A stretch of 64,000 nt of DNA from Novosphingobium lentum NBRC 107847. GTDB taxonomy: Bacteria; Pseudomonadota; Alphaproteobacteria; Sphingomonadales; Sphingomonadaceae. The translations under genes and the position numbers were made by a program. Positions within the stretch are counted from its first letter, which is position 1, and each line of letters begins with the position of its first letter. Location: positions 1 to 64,000 of the forward strand of contig NZ_BCTW01000008.1 of assembly GCF_001590965.1 (NCBI RefSeq), read 5' to 3'. Of this stretch, positions 52,113 to 60,679 are shown piece by piece. The notes under the pieces were generated by a model. It was not told the origin of the DNA and ran no database searches. It saw only the letters and a list, made by a program, of their open reading frames with translations.

Positions 52113-53216
52113 TCAGTCGAGCCGCATCACCCAGCCTTGCGGATCGGGTGCTTCGCCGCGCTGGATCGACACCAGCCGGTTGCGCAGCTTCTGCGTGAGC
52201 TGGCCCGGTCCGCCCGATCCGATGGTGAATTCGCCATGCTTGCCGGCCACCGTGCCGACGGCGGTGACCACGGCGGCGGTGCCGCAGGCGAATGTCTCGA
52301 TCAGCCGGCCCGATGCGGCATCGGCGCGCCACTGTTCGAAGGCATAGCGCTCCTCGCGCACGGTCAGCCCTTCCTCGCGGGCGAGCGCGATGATGCTGTC
52401 ACGGGTGATGCCGGGCAGGATCGTGCCGCCCAGCGGCGGGGTGAGCAGGCTGCCGTCGTCGAACACGAAGAACAGGTTCATCCCACCCAGTTCCTCGATC
52501 CACTTGCGTTCGGCGGCATCGAGGAACACCACCTGGTCGTGCCCGCGCGCGATCGCTTCGGCTTGCGGCACCAGGCTGGCGGCATAGTTGCCGCCGCACT
52601 TGGCCGCGCCGGTGCCGCCGGGCGCGGCGCGGGTATAGTCCTCGCTCACCCAGATCGACACTGCCGGTGCGCCGGACTTGAAGTAATTGCCTGCCGGGCT
52701 GGCGATCACCAGGAAGCGGTACTGCTGCGCGGGGCGCACGCCGAGGAACGCTTCGGATGCGAACATGAACGGGCGCAAGTACAGCGATCCGCCGTCGATC
52801 GGGGGAAACCAGTCACGGTCGGCGGCGACGATCTGGCGCACCGCTTCGACGAACGTTTCCTCGGGCAGTTCGGGCATCGCCAGTCGGCGGGCCGAGGCGT
52901 TGAAGCGCGCTGCGTTGGCATGCGGGCGGAACAGCGCGGTGCCGCCATCGGCGAGGCGGTAGGCCTTCAGCCCTTCGAAGATTTCCTGCGCGTAGTGGAG
53001 CACCGCCGTGGCCGGATCCATGCTGATCGGGCCGCGCGGACCGATGGTGGCATCATGCCAGCCACGATCGATGTCCCACTCGATCGAGACCATGTGGTCG
53101 GAGAACACTTTGCCGAAGCCGGGATCCTGCAAGGCCAGCGCGCGCGTCGCGCCGGGCACGGGCGAGGGATGCGGCAGCCGCGAAAATGTAAGGGCAGGGT
53201 CGGCGAGCGTCGCCAT
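52113..53216 (-). CDS. ilvE: Branched-chain amino acid aminotransferase
   Basis: A 367-aa fold-type IV PLP aminotransferase for Leu/Ile/Val. Seen: VLHYAQEIFEGLKAYR, LYLRPFMFASEAFLGV, the PLP lysine K206 in GGTGAAKCGGNYAASL, WIEELGGMNLFFVFDDG, and IETFACGTAAVVTAVG. Length fits the mitochondrial/BCAT-type subgroup. Upstream lies the terminator of the micro-ORF unit, so ilvE has its own promoter in a gap of under 100 bp. Confidence 0.95.
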   Translation of the reverse strand: MATLADPALTFSRLPHPSPVPGATRALALQDPGFGKVFSDHMVSIEWDIDRGWHDATIGPRGPISMDPATAVLHYAQEIFEGLKAYRLADGGTALFRPHANAARFNASARRLAMPELPEETFVEAVRQIVAADRDWFPPIDGGSLYLRPFMFASEAFLGVRPAQQYRFLVIASPAGNYFKSGAPAVSIWVSEDYTRAAPGGTGAAKCGGNYAASLVPQAEAIARGHDQVVFLDAAERKWIEELGGMNLFFVFDDGSLLTPPLGGTILPGITRDSIIALAREEGLTVREERYAFEQWRADAASGRLIETFACGTAAVVTAVGTVAGKHGEFTIGSGGPGQLTQKLRNRLVSIQRGEAPDPQGWVMRLD

Positions 53217-53301
53217 CGTTCGGAATCCTTCTGAGCGCGTCGGTAAGCCCAGTCGCCGTGAACGATTGTTGCGTGAAAAGCAAGCTTATCGAAATAAATG
53301 T

Positions 53302-53336
53302 GAAGGGCCGCCCCGGCAAACCGGAGACGGCCCTTC
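53302..53336 (-). terminator. Rho-independent terminator of the micro-ORF unit
   Basis: A 9-bp perfect stem (gaagggccg / cggcccttc) extended by an imperfect ccccgg/ccgg segment with a CAAA-type loop. On the minus strand it is followed by ACATTTATTTCG, a fair U-rich tail; the plus-strand side is not T-rich. It therefore ends a minus-strand transcript coming from the micro-ORFs. Confidence 0.65.
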
Positions 53337-53342
53337 GCATGG

Positions 53343-53444
53343 TCAGCGGCCGGAAGTGCCGCCCACGAAGCCTTTATCGCTTACCTTGCGGAACTCAGCG
53401 ATAATGCTCCGTCGTGGACTGCTCCGACCTCTGTGCTGAACCAT
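53343..53444 (-). CDS. Candidate 33-aa micro-protein
   Basis: A basic 33-residue frame (MVQHRGRSSPRRSIIAEF then RKVSDKGFVGGTSGR) starting 7 bp inside the overlapping 18-aa frame, and ending 7 bp before the terminator hairpin. Its composition looks more protein-like than the shorter frame. The ATG is 14 nt from the Shine-Dalgarno core, further than optimal, so it might depend on translation of the shorter frame. No family recognised. Confidence 0.35.
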   Translation of the reverse strand: MVQHRGRSSPRRSIIAEFRKVSDKGFVGGTSGR

Positions 53445-53451
53445 GAGACAT
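53395..53451 (-). CDS. Candidate 18-aa leader peptide with full-length Shine-Dalgarno
   Basis: A short frame, MSHGSAQRSEQSTTEHYR, whose ATG lies 7 nt after an AGGAGG core embedded in a 14-nt perfect complement of the 16S rRNA 3' end. It overlaps the 33-aa frame in another phase. It may be a leader peptide controlling that frame or simply the initiation site of a small mRNA. No regulatory-codon run (e.g. Leu/Ile/Val) is seen, so ilvE attenuation is unlikely. Confidence 0.4.
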   Translation of the reverse strand: MSHGSAQRSEQSTTEHYR

Positions 53452-53452
53452 C

Positions 53453-53466
53453 GGATCACCTCCTTT
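53453..53466 (-). promoter_or_regulatory. Perfect extended Shine-Dalgarno (anti-SD complement)
   Basis: The plus strand reads ggatcacctccttt, identical to the terminal sequence of bacterial 16S rRNA; the minus strand therefore is AAAGGAGGTGATCC, complementary to the entire anti-Shine-Dalgarno tail. ATG follows at optimal distance. No rRNA gene is nearby. Confidence 0.75.
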
Positions 53467-53663
53467 CGCGCTGTTGAGCCAAAGTACCGCGTTGCTGCGG
53501 CTCGGCCGATCAGGGCGGGGCCCTGCGTCGACCTTGTGCAATATGTGAATCATCGCGCGCACAACAACAAGTCTTGCAAAGAAATATATTGTCGTCAGTA
53601 TCGGGCTTTCGCGCTCCTCGCAGCCGGGCTTCGGGTCACCAGGGATCACCGGCACCGCAAGGT

Positions 53664-54203
53664 TCAGCGGCAATCCTCCACCACCCGGGCCGGTTCGCTC
53701 CATGCGGGCACGTACAGCGTCTGCAATCCGCTGGCCTGCACGGCAATCCGCCCACGGCTGAACGCGATGGCATCGAGCAGCGGATCGCGCGCGGGCAGGG
53801 TGACGGCCAGCATGCCCGCCGTGCCGCCCGCCGCGACAGGATCACCCTGAAAGGCGCGCCCGCCTGACGTCGTCTGCACCGTGACAGGGACCGGACCCGC
53901 GGCGGACCCGCGGCGCAGCAGCGTGACCGTGGCGCGCGTGCGATCGCAGCGCAGCGCCATCAGCGGGGCTTCGGTCCCTTGGGCGAACGCGGCGATCGAA
54001 CCGTTGGTTTCCGGGCGCCAGCTCCAGTCGCCCGCCGTGATCGGAGCATCGCGCCAGTCTGCCGGCGGTGGCGGTGCCGGGCGCGCGGGGACCGGGCGGG
54101 GAGCCTGGGTCGGGGCCGGGCGCGGCGCCTGACGCGGTTCCCCGACGCAACTGCCCAGCATGGCAATTCCGGCAAACGACAGGATCAGGCGGTTGATCTT
54201 CAT
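53664..54203 (-). CDS. Hypothetical lipoprotein
   Basis: A 179-aa protein with a lipoprotein signal peptide: MKINRLILSFAGIAMLGSC (lipobox LGSC), a Pro/Ala-rich linker of about 30 residues, and a small beta-rich domain containing WRDAPITAGDWSWRP, LRCDRTRATVTLLR and a C-terminal VVEDCR (two cysteines could pair). Similar lipoproteins occur in sphingomonads as far as I recall; function unknown. The start ATG shares the tetramer CATG with the opposite-strand tlyA start. Confidence 0.75.
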   Translation of the reverse strand: MKINRLILSFAGIAMLGSCVGEPRQAPRPAPTQAPRPVPARPAPPPPADWRDAPITAGDWSWRPETNGSIAAFAQGTEAPLMALRCDRTRATVTLLRRGSAAGPVPVTVQTTSGGRAFQGDPVAAGGTAGMLAVTLPARDPLLDAIAFSRGRIAVQASGLQTLYVPAWSEPARVVEDCR

Positions 54204-54984
54204 GCCCCGGGTATGGGATCAACCGCGCGTGACCTCAACCCCGCGCCCGCAAAAGAAGATCCGTGCCGACCAGTTGCTGGTCGAGCGCGGCCTGGTCGAA
54301 AGCCGCACCCGCGCGCAGGCGCTGATCCTTGCCGGGCTGGTGTTCAGCGGCGAAACCAAGCTGGCCAAGGCGGGCCAGCCGATGGCCGCCGATGCCGCGA
54401 TCGACGTGCGCGGACGCGACCATCCGTGGGTTTCGCGCGGCGGGATCAAGCTGGCCCACGCGATCGCACACTTCGCGCTCGATCCCGCCGGGGTCACCGC
54501 GATGGACATCGGCAGTTCGACCGGCGGGTTCACCGACGTCCTGTTGCAGGGGGGCGCAGTCCACGTGTTCGCGGTTGATTCGGGAACGAACCAGCTGGCG
54601 TGGAAGCTGCGCCAGGACCCGCGCGTGACCGTGCTGGAGCAGACCAGCGCGCGGCTGCTGACCCCGGCACAGATCACCGCCCCGGCCCATTGGGTGGTGT
54701 GCGACGCCAGCTTCATCGCGCTGGCCAAAGTGCTGGAAGTGCCGCTGGCGCTGGCGGCGCGGCCCACGCGGCTGGTGGCGCTGATCAAGCCGCAGTTCGA
54801 AGTAGGGCGCGGCGAAGTGGGCAAGGGCGGGGTCGTGCGCGATCCCGCGCTGCATGTCCGGGTTTGCGACAGTGTGCGCGAATGGCTTGAGGCGGGCGGC
54901 TGGCAGGTGCAAGGGGTGGTGGAAAGCCCGATCACCGGGCCTGAGGGCAACGTGGAATTCCTGATCTCGGCATTTCACGCGTGA
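54202..54984 (+). CDS. tlyA: TlyA-family rRNA (cytidine-2'-O)-methyltransferase / hemolysin
   Basis: A 260-aa protein with an N-terminal S4 RNA-binding domain (KKIRADQLLVERGLVESRTRAQALILAGLV) and an FtsJ-like SAM methyltransferase domain (VSRGGIKLAHAI, AMDIGSSTGGFTDVLLQGGA, VVCDASFIAL, LIKPQFEVG). TlyA methylates 16S/23S rRNA in mycobacteria. The ATG at 54202 overlaps the divergent lipoprotein start; a GTG at 54229 (VTSTPRPQKK) would also give a complete S4 domain. Confidence 0.9.
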   Translation: MPRVWDQPRVTSTPRPQKKIRADQLLVERGLVESRTRAQALILAGLVFSGETKLAKAGQPMAADAAIDVRGRDHPWVSRGGIKLAHAIAHFALDPAGVTAMDIGSSTGGFTDVLLQGGAVHVFAVDSGTNQLAWKLRQDPRVTVLEQTSARLLTPAQITAPAHWVVCDASFIALAKVLEVPLALAARPTRLVALIKPQFEVGRGEVGKGGVVRDPALHVRVCDSVREWLEAGGWQVQGVVESPITGPEGNVEFLISAFHA

Positions 54985-55117
54985 CGCTGCATCGGTTCGG
55001 TTGCCGTCCGCCGTCTGCCGGCAGATTGCGCGGATGCGGTGCGATCGGTTGCCAGCATGGCTGGGGCCAGCCAATATCCGTTGCGAATCAAACAAGGGCG
55101 CGTCCGTCAGGTCCAGC

Positions 55118-55672
55118 ATGCGATATCTAGCTTCCCCTGCGCAATTGCGCGCCAGCCTGCTGCGATGGTCGTTGTTCACGGTCCCCGTGGTGGTGGCGGC
55201 GGGATTCCTGTCGGGCCGCGCTGCCGGCAGTGGCCCCGGCAATGTCTGGTTCGATGCGCTGCACAAGCCGGCGATCTATCCGCCGCCCGCCGCGTTCGGC
55301 ATCGTCTGGACCGTGCTGTACGTGATGATCGGCATATCGCTGGCGGTGATCGCTTCGGCGCGCGGCGCGTCCGGGCGCGGGTGGGCGATCCTGGCGTTCG
55401 CGATCCAGCTGGCGCTGAACCTGGCGTGGAGCCCGCTGTTCTTTTCGGCCCACCAGGTGACCTGGGCCATGTACCTGCTGATTGCGCTCGACGTGATGGT
55501 GCTGGTCACGATCGTGCTGTTCGCGCGCATCCGGCCGCTCGCGGCATGGCTGCTGGTGCCGTATTTCGGCTGGGTGCTGTTTGCCACCGTGCTCAACTGG
55601 CAGTTCCACGTCGCCAATCCCGATGCCGAAACGCTCGGCAATTCGGGCGCGGCGGTGCGCGTCGAGCTTTGA
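55118..55672 (+). CDS. TspO/MBR-family tryptophan-rich sensory protein
   Basis: A 184-aa membrane protein with five transmembrane helices. Seen: WFDALHKPAIYPPPAAFGIVWTVLYVMIGIS, ALNLAWSPLFFSAHQ and a C-terminal YFGWVLFATVLNWQFHVAN, the conserved TspO aromatic blocks. Bacterial TspO binds porphyrins and tunes tetrapyrrole/stress responses. The ATG at 55118 was chosen; the frame is open upstream. Confidence 0.92.
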   Translation: MRYLASPAQLRASLLRWSLFTVPVVVAAGFLSGRAAGSGPGNVWFDALHKPAIYPPPAAFGIVWTVLYVMIGISLAVIASARGASGRGWAILAFAIQLALNLAWSPLFFSAHQVTWAMYLLIALDVMVLVTIVLFARIRPLAAWLLVPYFGWVLFATVLNWQFHVANPDAETLGNSGAAVRVEL

Positions 55673-55776
55673 AGCCCTTGCGGCCCGCGCCGCACCGCCC
55701 CATCTAGCGGCGGTTCCACAGCGCGCCCGCCCCGACCGGAAGTGGGGTTGGCGGCGCACCAGCAGAAGGCCCCGAC

Positions 55777-56055
55777 ATGCAGAGCGAAAACCCGATATTT
55801 GCCGATTTCGCCAAGCTGCTAAACAGCGCAGCCGGGACCATCGCCGGCATGGGCCGCGAAGCGGGCGAAACGGCGCGCGAGAAAGTGCGCGAGGCGTTCG
55901 GCGGCATGGATTTCGTCAGCCGCGAGGAATTCGACGCAGTGAAGGACATGGCCGCTGCGGCGCGCGAGGAAGTGGAATCGCTCAAGGATCGCATCGCCGC
56001 GCTCGAAGCGGCGGCGGCGCCAAAGGCTGCGGGCGGGGCCAAGACCAGCGACTGA
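55777..56055 (+). CDS. UbiK-family accessory factor (BMFP domain)
   Basis: A 92-aa helical, coiled-coil protein: NPIFADFAKLLNSAAGTIAGM, REAFGGMDFVSREEFDAVKDMAAAAREEVESLKDRIAALEA, then an Ala-rich tail. This is the BMFP/DUF526 pattern; E. coli UbiK organises ubiquinone biosynthesis enzymes and binds lipid. Confidence 0.88.
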   Translation: MQSENPIFADFAKLLNSAAGTIAGMGREAGETAREKVREAFGGMDFVSREEFDAVKDMAAAAREEVESLKDRIAALEAAAAPKAAGGAKTSD

Positions 56056-56164
56056 ACGCAGCTTGACCCAGGTTCAGTCGATCGGCGGAACTCAAAGCGC
56101 GTTCAATGGGTTGCCTGTTTCAAGCGACGGTGTCCCGCCGATCGCGCCAAAGGCAGACCGACCC

Positions 56165-56473
56165 GTGTTCACCCAGCTCAACCCGACCATCCCGCTGCAC
56201 GTTCTGGGCAAGGGCCACGGTTATGCCATCGGCATGATCGATTATGGCCAGGAACATAACCTCATCTGGGTCACCGCCATCGACGACACCGGCGAAATCT
56301 GGTGCGCGCCCAATGCCAAAGTCCGGCTGGGCAAGAACTGGACGATGGGCCGCGCCGAAAGCCAGCTGATCGCGCAGGACAAGGCCGATGGCCGGATCGA
56401 TGCCCAAACCGGCGCCGATGCGAATGCCACAGGCGATCTGTGCGAAGATTGCGCCGACAGGGTGCCAGGTTAG
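56165..56473 (+). CDS. Conserved small hypothetical protein
   Basis: A 102-aa protein starting at GTG (VFTQLNPTIPLHVLGKGHG); a TTG at 56063 would add 34 residues. The central block IGMIDYGQEHNLIWVTAIDDTGEIWCAPNAKVRLGKNWTMGR is beta-rich and looks well conserved in character; a Cys-x-x-Cys (CEDC) lies near the C-terminus. No signal peptide or helices. I recall such proteins in sphingomonads without known function. Confidence 0.65.
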   Translation: MFTQLNPTIPLHVLGKGHGYAIGMIDYGQEHNLIWVTAIDDTGEIWCAPNAKVRLGKNWTMGRAESQLIAQDKADGRIDAQTGADANATGDLCEDCADRVPG

Positions 56474-56503
56474 CCAGTCCTGACCGAACCGCGCAATCGG
56501 GCG

Positions 56504-57862
56504 TCAGGCCAGTTCGCGCGCCGCCTGTGCCGAACAGGACAGCCGCCAGACCAGACCCTGGGGATCGTAGTCGAGCGAGACATCGGCTTCGAGCGATCGG
56601 GCCGGAATGTCGCGGATCAGGGTCGTGCCGAACCCGCTGCGGTCTGGCGCCTGCACGGTCGGCCCGCCGCTTTCGCGCCAGACGATTTCGAACGCATCGT
56701 CTGCGGTTTCCTGCCATTCGATCACCACGCGACCGCAGCCCTGCGACAGCGCCCCGAACTTGAGCGCATTGGTCGCCAGTTCGTGCAGCGCCATGCCGAT
56801 GATTTCGGCGGTGCGCGGGCTGAGATCGAAAGCGTGGCCCGACAGGTTGATCTGGTTGCCCGCGTCGCTGCCGAGCACGGACAACTGCGCCTCGGCCAGC
56901 TCGCGCACCGGGATGTTCGACCAGCCCCGGTTCACCAGCAGGTTCTGGTTTGCGGCAAGGCTGGAGAGGCGGCTTTCGAACCGGGCGACGATATCGGGAT
57001 GTTCGCGCGCCGACCGGCGAGCCAGCGCCTGCACCACCGCGAGCATGTTCTTCGAGCGGTGATTGACCTCGAGCAACAGGATGCGGACCTGTTCCTCCTT
57101 GTCGAGCAGTTCGGTCACGTCGGTGTTGGTGCCGAACCAGCTGGTCACCGTTCCGGCATCGTCGCGGATCGGTTGGGCGCGCGACAGGAACCAGCGATAC
57201 GTGCCGTCCTTGCCGCGCAGCGGGAACGTGTCTTCCCAGACCGCGCCCGATTCGAAACTGCGTTTGAGCCGCAAGACGACCTGTTCGACATGGTCGGGAT
57301 GATGGACCGATTGCCATCCCCATCCCTGCATGTCTTCGAAATTGGTGCCGGTGTAATCATACCAGCGCTTGTTGTACCATGTGATCGCGCCGTCCGGTGC
57401 AGCGATCCACGCCAGTTGCGCCATGTTGTCGGCCAGCATCTGAAACCGGTTCTTGGCCTCCAGCGCCTGGGTCTGCGCATCGAGGTAGGGCCCCGCGTCG
57501 CGAACGCTGGCGCTGGCCGCGACGATGGCCCCGCCGGCATCACGGATCGGGGAGACCGTGATCGAAACGCGCACCGATGTGCCGTCCCGGCGAGTACGCT
57601 CGGTAAAGAACGCTGTAACGAGTTCGCCGCGGAACACTTTTGCGAGGATTTCGTCCTCTTCCGCCTGCCGGTCTGCGGGAATCAGCAGGCGTACGGACTG
57701 GCCGATCATATCGGCCGCCGGATAGCCGAACAGGCGCTCAGCAGCTCGGTTCCAGCTGAGGATATGGCCGTCGAGCGTCTTGCTGAAGATCGCATCGTCC
57801 GATCCCTCGACGATTGCGGCAAGGTGGGCGGCGGCTTCGATCGATGGCGCGCTGTTGATCAT
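56504..57862 (-). CDS. PAS-domain HWE-family sensor histidine kinase
   Basis: A 452-aa cytoplasmic sensor: two PAS/PAC modules (about residues 10-125 with FSKTLDGHILSWNRAAERLFGY, and 140-265 with the PAS_3-type WYNKRWYDYTGTNFEDMQGW), then an HWE kinase domain with the phospho-accepting His in LLLEVNHRSKNMLAVV and the N box HELATNALKFGAL. It lacks transmembrane helices. No response regulator is adjacent. Many HWE kinases act in general stress or light responses, but the signal here is unknown. Confidence 0.92.
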   Translation of the reverse strand: MINSAPSIEAAAHLAAIVEGSDDAIFSKTLDGHILSWNRAAERLFGYPAADMIGQSVRLLIPADRQAEEDEILAKVFRGELVTAFFTERTRRDGTSVRVSITVSPIRDAGGAIVAASASVRDAGPYLDAQTQALEAKNRFQMLADNMAQLAWIAAPDGAITWYNKRWYDYTGTNFEDMQGWGWQSVHHPDHVEQVVLRLKRSFESGAVWEDTFPLRGKDGTYRWFLSRAQPIRDDAGTVTSWFGTNTDVTELLDKEEQVRILLLEVNHRSKNMLAVVQALARRSAREHPDIVARFESRLSSLAANQNLLVNRGWSNIPVRELAEAQLSVLGSDAGNQINLSGHAFDLSPRTAEIIGMALHELATNALKFGALSQGCGRVVIEWQETADDAFEIVWRESGGPTVQAPDRSGFGTTLIRDIPARSLEADVSLDYDPQGLVWRLSCSAQAARELA

Positions 57863-57954
57863 TCTGGCCAGTATGGCCGCGAAGTATCTGACAGGAAAGG
57901 GGGCCCGCCCGCTATTTTGGGTCCGCTACTTTGACTACGTCATCGAACAGGCCA

Positions 57955-59163
57955 TCACAGCCCGGCCGCCGTCAGTGCGCGGTCGAGATCCTCGATCAGG
58001 TCGTCGGCATCTTCCAGCCCCACGTTGAGTCGCAGCATGCCTTCGGACACGCCCATGTCCTCGCGCGCTTCGGGTCCGACGCCGTGGTGCGTGGTCGATG
58101 CCGGGTGACACATCAGCGAACGCGAGTCGCCGATGTTGTTCGAGATGTCGATCAGTTCCAGCGCGTCGAGCAGCTTGTACGCCTGCGCGCGTCCGCCATC
58201 GAGCACGATCGAGAAGATCGCGCCGCAATCGTCCATCTGCTGCGCGGCCAGGTTGTGTTGCGGGTGGCTGGCCAGCCCCGGATGCAGGATGCGCGGCACG
58301 CGGCCTTCCACGAACTGGCCGACCTTGCGCGCGTTGGCGCTTTGCTGCGCCACGCGCAGTGACAGCGTTTCGAGACCCTTCAGCACCACCCAGGCGTTGA
58401 ATGGCGAAAGGTTGGGGCCGGTGTTGCGCTGGAACGGCAGCAGCTTGTCGTTGATGAATTCCTCGCTGCCACACACCGCACCGGCCAGCACGCGGCCCTG
58501 GCCGTCCATCAGCTTGGTGGCGGAATAGGCGACGACGTCGGCGCCGAATTCCAGCGGGCGCTGCAAGGCGGCGGTGCAGAACGCGTTGTCGACCACGCTG
58601 GTGATCCCGTGCGCGCGCGCCAGCCCGCACACAAACGCCAGATCGACGATGTCCATCGTCGGGTTGGCCGGGGTTTCGAAGAAGAACACTTTGGTGTTGG
58701 GCCGGATCGCGGTTTCCCACGCGGCATTGTCGCGCGCATCGATCACGGTGGTCTCGATCCCAAAGCGCGGGCACAGGCTGTCGATCAGCCAGCGGCATGA
58801 TCCGAACGCGGCCTTGGCAGCCACGACATGATCGCCCGCCGAAAGCTGGCACAGCAGCGCCGCGGTCATTGCCGCCATGCCGGTCGCCTGCGCGCGACAC
58901 GCCTCGGCGCCTTCGAGCAGCGCGATGCGTTCTTCCAGCATCTGCACCGTCGGGTTCTGCAGCCGCGAATAGGTCATGCCCTCGGCCTCACCGGCAAAGC
59001 GCGCAGCAACCGTGGCGGCATCGTCGTAACAATAGCCCGAGGTGAGGAACAACGCTTCGGACGTCTCGCCCATTTCCGAACGCCACGTGCCGCCGCGGAT
59101 CGCGCGGGTTGCGGGGCGCCATTTGGCGGTGATCGAACGGTCCTGGCCTGCGGTGCGTTTCAT
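57955..59163 (-). CDS. metZ: O-succinylhomoserine sulfhydrylase
   Basis: A 402-aa Cys/Met-metabolism PLP enzyme. Seen: TYSRLQNPTVQMLEERIALLEGAEACRAQATGMAAM, NPTMDIVDLAFV, the PLP lysine K217 in AYSATKLMDGQGR, and SLMCHPASTTH. MetZ makes homocysteine directly from O-succinylhomoserine and sulfide. The upstream region holds inverted repeats and a TTGACA-like -35; I looked for a SAM riboswitch and did not recognise one. Confidence 0.93.
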   Translation of the reverse strand: MKRTAGQDRSITAKWRPATRAIRGGTWRSEMGETSEALFLTSGYCYDDAATVAARFAGEAEGMTYSRLQNPTVQMLEERIALLEGAEACRAQATGMAAMTAALLCQLSAGDHVVAAKAAFGSCRWLIDSLCPRFGIETTVIDARDNAAWETAIRPNTKVFFFETPANPTMDIVDLAFVCGLARAHGITSVVDNAFCTAALQRPLEFGADVVAYSATKLMDGQGRVLAGAVCGSEEFINDKLLPFQRNTGPNLSPFNAWVVLKGLETLSLRVAQQSANARKVGQFVEGRVPRILHPGLASHPQHNLAAQQMDDCGAIFSIVLDGGRAQAYKLLDALELIDISNNIGDSRSLMCHPASTTHHGVGPEAREDMGVSEGMLRLNVGLEDADDLIEDLDRALTAAGL

Positions 59164-59298
59164 GGTTGTCGCCTCTATTGCGCAGCGCAGGCTTGCGCAA
59201 GCTGGAGGGCGTGAGTTGGGGCGCTCAAGCCAGAGGGTGGAGCGCGCGCAGCGCGGCGTTGCGCGCCAGCTGTCAAAACCCTATGGCCGCGCCTGCCC

Positions 59299-60615
59299 AT
59301 GACCGTGCGACCTTTCACCATCGAACCGTCCCGCGATCCGCTGCGCTGGTGCGCAGGCCTGACGGCGGTGTTCCTGATCATCGTGCTGCACCGGCTGGGC
59401 CTGCCGTCCAAGCCGATGTTCGACGAGATTCACTACCTGCCCGCCGCGCGCAACATGCTGGCGCTGTCGAGCCGGCTCAACCCCGAACACCCGCTGCTGG
59501 GCAAGGAGATGATCGCAACCGGCATGGGGCTGGTCGGCGACAACGCGTGGGGCTGGCGGCTGCCGTCGGCGCTGCTCGGCACGCTGGGCCTGTTCGCGGC
59601 GATGCGGGCGCTGTGGTGGGCCAGCCTTTCGCGCCAGGCGACGCTGCTGTTCGGGGTGTTCCTGGCGACCGACTTCGTGTGGTTCATGATCTCGCGCATC
59701 GCGATGCTCGACATGGCGATGGCGGCGATGCTGGCGGTGGCGTTCTGGCAATGGGCGCTGGCGTGGCGCATCGGTGCGGACAGGCCTGCGCGCGCCCGCC
59801 TGCACCTGGCGCTCGCCGGGGTGTTCCTGGGCCTGTCGCTGTCGGCCAAGTGGAACGGCATTCCCCTGGTGGTGACGCCCGGCTTGCTGTTCGCAGCGCA
59901 ACGCTGGATCGCGCTCAAGGGCCGCAGGGCGCAGCTGCTGACTGCGCGCGATGCCGGGCCGGTGCCGGGGGTATCGCTGCTGGAGGCGGCGTTCTGGCTC
60001 GGGTCGGTGCCGCTGCTGGTGTACTTCGCCAGCTTCGCGCCGATGTTCTTCTACAAGGTCCAGCCGATGACGCTGGGCGGCATGCTCGAATTCCAGCGCT
60101 ACATGCTCCAGTTGCAGGACAGCGTGGTCAAACCGCACCACTACATGAGTCAGTGGTGGCAGTGGGTGTTCAACTTGCGCCCGATCTGGTTCTTTTATGA
60201 GCAGTCGGACGGGGCGCAGCGCGGCGTGCTGATGCTGGGCAATCCGTTCTCGATGCTCGCGGCGCTGCCGGCCGTCCTGCTGTGCCTGTGGGACGGCATC
60301 CGCCGCAACGGATCGCTGTGGCAACTGCGCGGTGGCGTGGCGCTGTTCTATGCGCTGTCGCTGGTGTTCTGGGCGCTGAACGGCAAGCCGGTGCAGTTCT
60401 ATTACCACTACATGCTCGCCAGCACTTTCGCGATGGCCGCTCTGGCGCTGGTGCTGGGCGAGTGGTGGGACCTGGCGATCCGCTGGCCGGGCAAGATCGC
60501 GCTGGCGATGAGCGTGGGGATGTTCGTGTGGTTCTACCCGATCATCTCGGCCGCCATCCTGCACGACGGCCGCAATTCGTTCGAGACGTACACGTGGCTG
60601 GACAGCTGGCGATAG
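59299..60615 (+). CDS. Protein O-mannosyltransferase (PMT/GT39) family membrane protein
   Basis: A 438-aa multi-pass GT-C glycosyltransferase. The catalytic acidic pair D42-E43 lies in PMFDEIHYLPAARNML in the first periplasmic loop, followed by HPLLGKEMIA, RLPSALLGTLGLFAAMRAL, LATDFVWFMISRIAMLDM and a C-terminal KPVQFYYHYMLAS, all typical of PMT proteins. It would transfer mannose from polyprenyl-phosphate-mannose to Ser/Thr of exported proteins. A polyprenyl-phosphate mannosyltransferase-like gene faces it. Confidence 0.88.
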   Translation: MTVRPFTIEPSRDPLRWCAGLTAVFLIIVLHRLGLPSKPMFDEIHYLPAARNMLALSSRLNPEHPLLGKEMIATGMGLVGDNAWGWRLPSALLGTLGLFAAMRALWWASLSRQATLLFGVFLATDFVWFMISRIAMLDMAMAAMLAVAFWQWALAWRIGADRPARARLHLALAGVFLGLSLSAKWNGIPLVVTPGLLFAAQRWIALKGRRAQLLTARDAGPVPGVSLLEAAFWLGSVPLLVYFASFAPMFFYKVQPMTLGGMLEFQRYMLQLQDSVVKPHHYMSQWWQWVFNLRPIWFFYEQSDGAQRGVLMLGNPFSMLAALPAVLLCLWDGIRRNGSLWQLRGGVALFYALSLVFWALNGKPVQFYYHYMLASTFAMAALALVLGEWWDLAIRWPGKIALAMSVGMFVWFYPIISAAILHDGRNSFETYTWLDSWR

Positions 60616-60679
60616 CGAACGCCCGCGTGGGTGTGGTTCAGGTAGGCCTGGATGTCGTTCAGGTAGGGCCCGGCGCCCG

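Noticed and set aside
53453..53466. Sequence identical to the 3' end of 16S rRNA, suggesting an rRNA fragment.
   Set aside because: Only the terminal 14 nt match; no other 16S helices precede it. It is better read as a minus-strand Shine-Dalgarno.
59164..59298. Possible SAM riboswitch upstream of metZ.
   Set aside because: The leader has inverted repeats (ttgcgcaag, tgcgcagcgca) but none of the conserved SAM-II or SAM/SAH core sequences that I can recognise.
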